From SABY01 sp964612515 (lineage in GTDB: Bacteria > Bacteroidota > Bacteroidia > Bacteroidales > 4484-276), in NCBI GenBank assembly GCA_964612515.1, contig CAZTCX010000138.1, forward strand, positions 1 through 10,105: a stretch of DNA of 10,105 nucleotides, given 5' to 3'. Positions 1 through 5,601 of this stretch are shown here, one piece after another; positions within the stretch are counted from its first letter, which is position 1, and each line of letters begins with the position of its first letter. A program made the position numbers and the translations under genes. Under the pieces are notes generated by a model. The model made no database searches. It saw nothing but the letters and a program-made list of their open reading frames with translations, and was not told the DNA's origin.

Positions 1-2898
1 AGTACCGTTCAATTGGTATTGTCCGGTAGTCCATGGAGGCAGACAGAGATGTTCGCAAACAACGCCATCAGGACCTGCATCAGCAATCGGGTTCAACTGG
101 AATGACAAATAAACGTCGGCTGTAAAATCTTCACATGTTGAGCAACCGGTTCCGGTGATGTGCAGTACTACGAAGCCAGCGGTTAAGTCAGCAGCACCAG
201 GAGTGTAAACAGGATATTCAATTGTGACATCATCAAATGTACCGTCACCGTCAGAACTCCAAGTTACACCACAAGAATTTTCGATAAGATAAGGCTCTGG
301 TGTGTATGTTGCATCTTCACAAATCAGGGCTTCTCCTCCAATTTCAATATTTACAGGAGCCTGGAAGCAAAGGATCATGGTGTCAACTGCAGCTATTCCC
401 TCACAAGGAGCGATAGGGGAAACAACAACACCAATTTGGATACATCCCGTAAGATAATCTATCGGGCTTGGATTGTAAACCGGCTCGAGTGTAGTTTCGT
501 TAGGAGTAAAGAAACCAGCACCATTCGTGGTGAACCACTGAATAGCGTTATAGTTGCCTGCTTCTACTATACCTGCAAAGTCAAATGGCTGACCATAGCA
601 AACGGTTGAGCTGTCGGGAATAATATTAATTGTCGGCAGCAACTGTATGTTGATAAGAATATCAGCCGAAACAGGTGTAACACAAGGGCCGATAGCTTCT
701 GCAGTCAGGGTAAGAACAACACCAAGATTGGCGATGTCACCAGGACCGGGAGTATAGGTAGTGTTGAGAATTGTAGCATCATCAAAAGCACCATCACCTA
801 AGGTTGTCCAAAGCAGGCTGGTGTAATTTGTAGCTGTTGCAGTTGAAGTGTACGTGCCGTTTTCACAAATTATAGCATCTTCACCACCGAGATCAATAAC
901 CGGTGCGGGCTGGATTGTCAAAGCCATTGTGTCGATAGCAGCTTCCGTACAAGCATCTCCACAGGGAGCACCTATTAATATAAGGTGTACTGTTCCACTA
1001 ATGAAGTCCTGGAATGAAGGCAGGTAAACTGGGTTAAGGATGTTTTCATCGCTGAATGATCCGGTACCATCAAAGGTAACCCACTGCAGTCCACAAGTGT
1101 TTGCGGACGTACCATCAAGCTGTACGGCAACGCCTTCACAAACGGTCTGGTCGGGTCCTGCATTAACCACGGGAGCTTTGTCAAAACAAACTTTTACTTT
1201 GTCGAGTTCGTACATTGTGCAAGGCTCAAGCGGATAACCAATAAGAACCAGAGTTACACAACCATTACCTGACAAATCACCAGGGCCGGGATAGTAAGTG
1301 GTGGTCGTATCTTGCGGGCAGCAGAAGAAACCGTCGCCGGTAGTAGCCCACATAAAATCGGATACACAGCTAACTGTAGCAGTGAGTTCCGGGTTTTCAG
1401 TTTCGCAAACGGTGATGTCATCACCTGCCCATACGTCGGGTGCGCACAAAATGGTAAGTTCCATCGAACCTTCACCAGCAACTGCGCATGGACCAATCGG
1501 TTGGGCAGTAAGCGTGAGGGTTACAACGGTACCAGCATCAGCCGGAACAGGCACATAAGTAGCGTTAAACATGGTAGGATCTTCGAAAGCTCCATTGCCA
1601 TTGTGTGTCCACATGTATGGTCCATCGGAATTTGTTACGGTTGCATTGGTTGTATAGGTTTCGTTGGAGCAGATGGTAGCATCTTCGCCGGCAACAACTA
1701 CGGGTAGTAATTGATAGCAAAGTAACATCATATCTTCTGCAGAAACCTGACATGGATCAATTCCTTCAGCAGCAACCCATAGCTCGGTGCAAAGGCCAAG
1801 CTCAGCAAATTGTAAAATGTCAAAAGGACTGGGATAATAGATGGGTTCCAAAACATTTTCGTTCGAGTAGAAACCAGATCCATTGGTTGTGTACCACTGG
1901 AGTGATGCGTAATTAGCACCTTCAACTAAATCAACAAAATTCATTGAATCACCTTCACAAATTGTGTAGGAATCAGGGATAATGTTAATGGTCGGAGGAG
2001 CCTGAACTGTAATGGTAGTAGTTGAGGTAACAGGACCGCAAGCCACATCAGTTTCGGCGGTAACAGTAAAGTTGATCACACCACCTAACAGGTCGTTAGG
2101 ACCATAGGTATAGGTTGGATTGGCCAATGTAGCATCGTCAAATGCGCCATCACCATCAGCTGTCCATAGGATTGTGTTGTTCATTGATGCTACTACTGGA
2201 GCCAGTGCCGGATTGTTGTCAAAAGCAACAGTAGCACCGCTAAAAGTGTAGCTTGTTATAGCTGGATCCAGGCAGAAACCATAAGGATCGCCAGCAAATA
2301 CAGCCGGAGGACGTACATAATAAATATCTACAAAGTCACTCGCACCAACTGTGCAAGGAGCAATTGCATCAACGGCCAAGACAAGACGAGTAGGTTCATA
2401 TCCAACATCAAAGGTTGTTGAAACATCAATGGGAGAAGGATAGAAAATAGGCTCAAGTGTCTGATCATTCGGCATAAATAAATCGGATACTGAGTTGATA
2501 GAAGCCCATTGAACTTGTCCATAATGGGTGGCTGTAACCAAACCAGCGAAATCAACCGGATCAGGATCTACTTCGGTAGGAACACAAGTAAAAACAAAAT
2601 CGGGTAAATCTACAGTGGGAGGAAGAGCAAATGCAATCGTTGCTTCATCTGTTACAGGTCCACATGTCAAAGAAATACCAGTTAAGGTAAGCGTAACGCT
2701 TCCGCTATTAAGATCAGCAACGCTGGGAGTGTAAGTAGCGTTGAGTAAGCTTGTGTTATCGAAAGCACCTGTTCCACTGGTAGCCCAGCTAATGTTGACC
2801 AGGTCAGGAGAAGCCGTTGCCAAATTTAGCAGGATAGGCTCCGGAGCAGTGGCGCAACCGCCATCATAAACACCAGCAAAAACGCTGCTGAGAATAAC
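1..2898 (-). repeat. Array of ten or more ~90-residue Ig/PKD-like protein repeats of two types
   Basis: The conserved Trp of each repeat falls at residues 262, 355, 469, 559, 654, 741, 830, 921, 1012 and 1104, a spacing of 87-95 residues except for one of 114, where the third unit carries about 20 extra residues before its Trp. Type A units (Trp 262, 469, 654, 741, 830, 921, 1104) have a GDGAFDD-like loop and a YTPGPGDL-like strand. Type B units (Trp 355, 559, 1012) have QW, usually a TTNGxGF loop, and LEPxYxPSPxD. Each B unit directly follows an A unit. Units 4 and 9 both begin with PTINIIPDS. The repeats have diverged in DNA sequence, so the array looks old. An eleventh unit begins at the left edge. 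Confidence 0.88.
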
Positions 2899-3570
2899 AG
2901 TTACGTTGGCTGTGGCATTATCATTACCACTGGTAGCTTCAACAGTAAAAGTAGTGGTTTCGGTTACATTGTAAAGCAACGACTGGGTGTTACCAATCGA
3001 AGTGGCTCCAATGAACCATTCCCAGTTATCCACCGGAAAAGCTACCGGATCAATGCTCACTGCATTGAGGGTAACATCACCGGCAACGCATAATGAACCG
3101 GGATCGGCAGATGCCAGAATGCTAAACCCTAGTGGTCCTTGTACAAAACCTGACAGCGTTGAAGCTGTACCGTTCCATGCATTACTACCCTCAAAATAGG
3201 CAGCGTCGGCAGGATATTCCAGGTCTTCAGAACTGTCATAGACACGCCAGGCAAAAGCTTCTCCGAAAGAGAAACCTGGCAAGCCCATAAATTCACCATA
3301 GGCAACAAAGTTGTCGTTCAACCCTGCACCCAGTTCGACATAGCCACCGCAGACCATCACACCAGCGTCATCGAAAAATACGCCAATAAAATCACCATCT
3401 ACGATAGTAACTCCATTAACTTCCAATGGCAATCCATCCGGAACAATGATAGCATGAGTTAACGGAGTTTCCGTTACCTCCCATCCTGCTGGCGGTTGAG
3501 CCATTGCCAGAAAAGGCAGCAGCAACAACGTTGCAAGCAGAAATTTTAATTTGTAAACTTTAAAATACAT
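1..3570 (-). CDS. Giant secreted Ig/PKD-like repeat protein, N-terminal 1190 residues (partial)
   Basis: An uninterrupted reading frame runs from ATG at 3570 to the left edge without a stop, so the C-terminus is missing. Residues 1-24 form a signal peptide: Lys-rich start, a Leu-rich core (LLATLLLLPFLAMA), likely cleavage after Ala24 before Gln25. Residues about 25-150 form a domain with GDFIGVFFDD, VCGGYVEL and GFSFGEAFAWRVYD, a type I recognise from Bacteroidota surface proteins. Residues about 155-222 look like one Ig/PKD-like beta domain. From about residue 225 come at least ten repeats of about 90 residues, each with a Trp followed by a GDGxFDD-like loop, a YTPGPxDL-like segment and a GPC-like motif. 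I see no catalytic motif. The likely role is an exported adhesin or surface-layer-like protein. Such proteins usually end in a type IX sorting or gliding-associated domain, but that is inference because the end is not visible. The start is supported by AGGAGG five bases upstream. Function is unknown. Confidence 0.92.
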   Translation of the reverse strand, partial: MYFKVYKLKFLLATLLLLPFLAMAQPPAGWEVTETPLTHAIIVPDGLPLEVNGVTIVDGDFIGVFFDDAGVMVCGGYVELGAGLNDNFVAYGEFMGLPGFSFGEAFAWRVYDSSEDLEYPADAAYFEGSNAWNGTASTLSGFVQGPLGFSILASADPGSLCVAGDVTLNAVSIDPVAFPVDNWEWFIGATSIGNTQSLLYNVTETTTFTVEATSGNDNATANVTVILSSVFAGVYDGGCATAPEPILLNLATASPDLVNISWATSGTGAFDNTSLLNATYTPSVADLNSGSVTLTLTGISLTCGPVTDEATIAFALPPTVDLPDFVFTCVPTEVDPDPVDFAGLVTATHYGQVQWASINSVSDLFMPNDQTLEPIFYPSPIDVSTTFDVGYEPTRLVLAVDAIAPCTVGASDFVDIYYVRPPAVFAGDPYGFCLDPAITSYTFSGATVAFDNNPALAPVVASMNNTILWTADGDGAFDDATLANPTYTYGPNDLLGGVINFTVTAETDVACGPVTSTTTITVQAPPTINIIPDSYTICEGDSMNFVDLVEGANYASLQWYTTNGSGFYSNENVLEPIYYPSPFDILQFAELGLCTELWVAAEGIDPCQVSAEDMMLLCYQLLPVVVAGEDATICSNETYTTNATVTNSDGPYMWTHNGNGAFEDPTMFNATYVPVPADAGTVVTLTLTAQPIGPCAVAGEGSMELTILCAPDVWAGDDITVCETENPELTATVSCVSDFMWATTGDGFFCCPQDTTTTYYPGPGDLSGNGCVTLVLIGYPLEPCTMYELDKVKVCFDKAPVVNAGPDQTVCEGVAVQLDGTSANTCGLQWVTFDGTGSFSDENILNPVYLPSFQDFISGTVHLILIGAPCGDACTEAAIDTMALTIQPAPVIDLGGEDAIICENGTYTSTATATNYTSLLWTTLGDGAFDDATILNTTYTPGPGDIANLGVVLTLTAEAIGPCVTPVSADILINIQLLPTINIIPDSSTVCYGQPFDFAGIVEAGNYNAIQWFTTNGAGFFTPNETTLEPVYNPSPIDYLTGCIQIGVVVSPIAPCEGIAAVDTMILCFQAPVNIEIGGEALICEDATYTPEPYLIENSCGVTWSSDGDGTFDDVTIEYPVYTPGAADLTAGFVVLHITGTGCSTCEDFTADVYLSFQLNPIADAGPDGVVCEHLCLPPWTTGQYQLNGT

Positions 3571-3575
3571 GTAAT

Positions 3576-3581
3576 CCTCCT
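3576..3581 (-). promoter_or_regulatory. Strong Shine-Dalgarno (AGGAGG) of the repeat-protein gene
   Basis: On the minus strand AGGAGG is followed by five bases and then the ATG at 3570. This fixes the start and is stronger than the leaders of thrS, rpmI and rplT in this window, which show no clear Shine-Dalgarno. Confidence 0.75.
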
Positions 3582-3659
3582 TTTTTAAGGTTTTAATAAA
3601 GAAAATTGAATTAATTATTGAATTCCATCTTGATTCCAAACGATGTTAAATTCGCGAAA

Positions 3660-3667
3660 CAAATATA
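3660..3667 (-). promoter_or_regulatory. Candidate Bacteroidota -7 box (TATATTTG) for the repeat-protein gene
   Basis: The minus strand reads TATATTTG here, an exact match to the Bacteroidota -7 consensus TAnnTTTG. It would give a leader of roughly 80 bases before the ATG at 3570. I see no convincing -33 TTTG at the expected distance, and the region is AT-rich, so chance matches are possible. A small palindrome, TTCGCGAA, lies just downstream at 3651-3658. Confidence 0.45.
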
Positions 3668-4235
3668 CTATAAAATCTCACTTGCGAATAAAGCGACAAT
3701 TTATTTTATCCTTTTTAAAAAATCTTAACAAACCAACTCTTTCCCTAATTTTTCTTGATAGAAAATTCTTTAAATTTTATCGTCGTAATTGTCTTAAATT
3801 CAGGCATTAGTCTTTAATGACTCACCTTACAAATCATCGATAGACACTTCAAAAATTTATGATCAGGCATATTGTGTAATATTATCAGAGTCCTTCTGCG
3901 GACGGGTTCTTCAAATCAGATTTTGGACTACAAACATAAAGTAATTGCGACCTCAGAGCATGCAATTTAATGTTTTTTAATAATTGACCCGTTATTTAGT
4001 TTGAGTCTAAGTAATCGTAATACTGCAAGCAAGTACGTGGTTTTACAATTTTAAAAAGAATCAAAAGTAACATAAACATCCAAAAAACTAAAATTTAGGA
4101 TTACAAGAACTTTAAACCTCTTGCCGACTGGTTTTAAGGAATAGCATTGCTTTATATCCAATCCTGCCTTAAAGAAACTCTAATGAAGTCGCATTTTTGT
4201 ATTAAAATTAAAAAATCCTCATTTGGACTTTAGGC

Positions 4236-4271
4236 AAAAAAAAACAGACCGATTGAGCGGTCTGTTTTTTT
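4236..4271 (-). terminator. Intrinsic terminator of the thrS-infC-rpmI-rplT operon
   Basis: ACAGACCG (4244-4251) and CGGTCTGT (4258-4265) form a perfect 8-bp stem around a 6-base loop. The stem is flanked by an A-run at 4236-4244 and a T-run at 4265-4271, so a U-tract follows the hairpin on either strand. It lies 22 bases beyond the rplT stop codon. Its main job is to end the ribosomal-protein operon on the minus strand; the symmetry would also allow it to work on the plus strand. Confidence 0.92.
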
Positions 4272-4293
4272 ACATGATCCTTTTTATCATCAT

Positions 4294-4641
4294 CTAATCT
4301 TTCACTGCATCCACCACAGCCTTGAAAGCATCGGGATGATTCATGGCCAGATCGGCCAAAACTTTACGGTTAAGTGTTATTTGATTTTTGTTCAGGCGAT
4401 CCATGAATACCGAGTACGACATTCCGTACTGCCGTACGCCGGCATTGATACGCTGAATCCAGAGTGCTCTGAAATTTCTTTTTTTCTTGCGGCGGTCTGT
4501 GTAAGCATATTGAGCGCCTTTTTCGTAGGCGTTCTTAGCTACGGTCCACACATTTTTGCGGCGCCCAAACTGTCCTTTTACTCTTTTAAGGATTTTTTTG
4601 CGGCGAGCACGCGATGCTACTGCATTTACTGATCTTGGCAT
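4294..4641 (-). CDS. rplT: 50S ribosomal protein L20
   Basis: This 115-residue basic protein is L20, a primary 23S rRNA-binding protein needed for early assembly of the large subunit. It has the family's typical length and features: MPR start, an Arg/Lys-rich N-terminal extension (SRARRKKILKRVKGQFGRRK, residues 9-28) that threads into rRNA, then YAYTDRRKKKRNFRALWIQR and INAGVRQYGMSYSVFM in the globular part, and LADLAMNHPDAF near the C-terminus. It is the last gene of the thrS-infC-rpmI-rplT cluster, 79 bases after rpmI, and is followed by an intrinsic terminator. In E. coli and Bacillus L20 represses its own operon by binding mRNA. Here a strong hairpin lies just upstream of its start, which makes similar control possible but unproven. 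No Shine-Dalgarno is seen. Confidence 0.98.
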   Translation of the reverse strand: MPRSVNAVASRARRKKILKRVKGQFGRRKNVWTVAKNAYEKGAQYAYTDRRKKKRNFRALWIQRINAGVRQYGMSYSVFMDRLNKNQITLNRKVLADLAMNHPDAFKAVVDAVKD

Positions 4642-4656
4642 TTGTTTACTGTTTTA

Positions 4657-4702
4657 TTACGTTAGCGCCCCGCTCCCCGGGGACTTTTCCGCTAAAGCGT
4701 AA
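4657..4702 (-). promoter_or_regulatory. Structured RNA hairpin in the rpmI-rplT gap, upstream of rplT
   Basis: In the minus-strand transcript TTACG (4702-4698) pairs with CGTAA (4661-4657) and TTAGCG (4695-4690) pairs with CGCTAA (4667-4662), with a 2-base bulge between the two stems. Inside, CCCC (4682-4679) can pair with GGGG (4671-4668), and an adjacent GGGG (4678-4675) offers an alternative partner. The structure ends 15 bases before the rplT ATG. It is GC-rich in an AT-rich gap and has no U-tract after it, so it is not a normal terminator. A role in L20 feedback or in translational or mRNA-stability control of rplT is inference. Confidence 0.55.
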
Positions 4703-4720
4703 GTGAATAATTAAAATTTA

Positions 4721-4915
4721 CTACTTCGAAAGCATAGCTTTTACATTCTGTACGTCGGCGCTGTCAACTATGGCGAAGTAACCCAGGTTGCGTTTGCGCT
4801 TTTTCGACTTCTTGGTCAAAATGTGACTTTTGTATGCATGTCTACGTTTGATCTTACCCGTACCAGTAAAGGTGAACCTTTTCTTGGCACTGGATTTTGA
4901 TTTCATCTTCGGCAT
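4721..4915 (-). CDS. rpmI: 50S ribosomal protein L35
   Basis: This 64-residue, very basic protein is ribosomal protein L35, a small component of the large subunit. The family signature is clear: MPKMKSKSSAKKRF at the N-terminus, then FTGTGKIKRRHAYKSHIL and TKKSKKRKRNLG, with a short C-terminal helix ending AMLSK. Length is normal. It lies between infC (54-base gap) and rplT (79-base gap) in the standard operon order. The leader is A/T-rich without a Shine-Dalgarno, as is common in Bacteroidota. In other bacteria L35 is co-regulated with L20, either by translational coupling or by L20 binding upstream. Confidence 0.98.
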   Translation of the reverse strand: MPKMKSKSSAKKRFTFTGTGKIKRRHAYKSHILTKKSKKRKRNLGYFAIVDSADVQNVKAMLSK

Positions 4916-4969
4916 TACTAAAAGTGTTTTTAAAAAATGAATAAATAAAAATTGTATTGTGGGATAAAA

Positions 4970-5530
4970 TTATTTCTTGGGTGCAATGATCATAATCATG
5001 CGCTTGCCTTCGAGTTTGGGCATTCTCTCTACCTTGCCCACCTCTTCGAGTTCCTGAGCAAATTTGAGCAGAATAATTTCTCCTTTGTCTTTATAAACGA
5101 TGGTACGTCCCTTAAAAAAAACATCAACTTTAACTTTAGCTCCTTCTTCGAGAAATTTCTTTGCATGATTTAGTTTGAAATTAAAGTCGTGATCGTCGGT
5201 ATTGGGACCTAGGCGAATTTCCTTCACCACCACCTTCGACGTTTTGGCTTTAATTTCTTTTTGTTTTTTCTTTTGATCGTACAGGAATTTCTTGTAATCA
5301 ATAATACGGCAAACCGGTGGGTTGGCTGTAGGAGAAATCTCCACCAGGTCAAGTCCTTGCTTTTCGGCAAGTTCCAGCGCATCTTTGATATTATAAATGT
5401 CCTGTTCTACATTCTCACCAACTACCCGCACTACGGGTGCTTTGATGTGCAGATTGATCTTGTGAGGATTTTCGACCTGCCTGCGCACAGGCCTTCTTCC
5501 TGAAAATCGTTTTTTGAATGGTGTCGCTAT
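4970..5530 (-). CDS. infC: Translation initiation factor IF-3, with probable AUA start
   Basis: IF3 binds the 30S subunit, prevents premature 50S joining and checks the start codon and initiator tRNA. The protein shows the IF3 N-domain (KINLHIKAPVVRVVGENVEQ; LVEISPTANPPVCRIIDYKK), a Lys-rich linker helix (YDQKKKQKEIKAK) and the IF3 C-domain (VVKEIRLGPNTDDHDFNFKL, VDVFFKGR, MPKLEGKRMIMIIAPKK). No ATG exists at the front. An in-frame TAA lies at about 5551, and the first conventional start is GTG at 5488, which would drop the basic segment IATPFKKRFSGRRP and has no Shine-Dalgarno. The ATA at 5530 lies 8 bases after AGGAG, giving 186 residues. IF3 genes are known to use rare start codons (AUU in E. 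coli) so that IF3 represses its own synthesis. I infer the same here. The gene follows thrS by 71 bases. Confidence 0.93.
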   Translation of the reverse strand: MATPFKKRFSGRRPVRRQVENPHKINLHIKAPVVRVVGENVEQDIYNIKDALELAEKQGLDLVEISPTANPPVCRIIDYKKFLYDQKKKQKEIKAKTSKVVVKEIRLGPNTDDHDFNFKLNHAKKFLEEGAKVKVDVFFKGRTIVYKDKGEIILLKFAQELEEVGKVERMPKLEGKRMIMIIAPKK

Positions 5531-5538
5531 AACCTGTT

Positions 5539-5543
5539 CTCCT
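5539..5543 (-). promoter_or_regulatory. infC: Shine-Dalgarno (AGGAG) that decides the infC start
   Basis: AGGAG on the minus strand is followed by 8 bases and then ATA at 5530. No ATG, GTG or TTG in the infC frame lies between the upstream TAA and this ATA. The site therefore supports AUA initiation over the GTG 42 bases further in. Confidence 0.7.
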
Positions 5544-5561
5544 ATTTTTTATGAATAACTT

Positions 5562-5600
5562 GCCGGATGGGAAATTTCTACGTGGATTTTCTTATCCGAC
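5562..5600 (-). promoter_or_regulatory. Hairpin in the thrS-infC gap
   Basis: In the transcript GUCGGAU (5600-5594), which begins just after the thrS stop codon, can pair with AUCCGGC (5568-5562), using one G-U pair. The stem can extend inward through a small AA/CC internal loop to GAAA/UUUC. It ends about 18 bases before the infC Shine-Dalgarno. No U-tract follows, so it is unlikely to terminate transcription. It could separate thrS from infC expression, stabilise the downstream mRNA, or be a protein-binding site. Only the pairing is seen in the sequence. Confidence 0.4.
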
Positions 5601-5601
5601 A

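Larger units (their letters stand above)
3571..4293. other. AT-rich intergenic spacer of 723 bases, no gene
   Basis: No reading frame here has the look of a protein, and I see no tRNA or other recognisable RNA gene. At its ends the spacer holds the leader and promoter candidate of the repeat-protein gene (3571-3667) and the rplT terminator (4236-4271). Other TAnnTTTG-like matches on the minus strand (3931-3938, 4062-4069) are what one expects by chance at this base composition. A loose inverted repeat TTTAAGG/CCTTAAA near 4132-4173 has a long loop and is probably not meaningful. Confidence 0.6.

Noticed and set aside
1298..1707. Plus-strand open frames of 86 and 131 codons across the repeat protein
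   Set aside because: They lie opposite an unbroken coding frame with clear repeat motifs and are by-products of its codon use.
975..2555. Several short minus-strand frames suggesting the giant gene might be broken
   Set aside because: I translated the frame from ATG 3570 to base 1 and found it open throughout, with repeats continuing in register. The short frames are in another phase.
3931..3938. Second TAnnTTTG match (TATGTTTG, minus strand) in the spacer, and another at 4062-4069
   Set aside because: The spacer is AT-rich and such matches occur by chance. Neither has a -33 box or a nearby gene start.
4132..4173. Inverted repeat TTTAAGG/CCTTAAA in the spacer
   Set aside because: The 7-bp AT-rich arms are separated by a loop of about 28 bases, which is too weak to claim a function.
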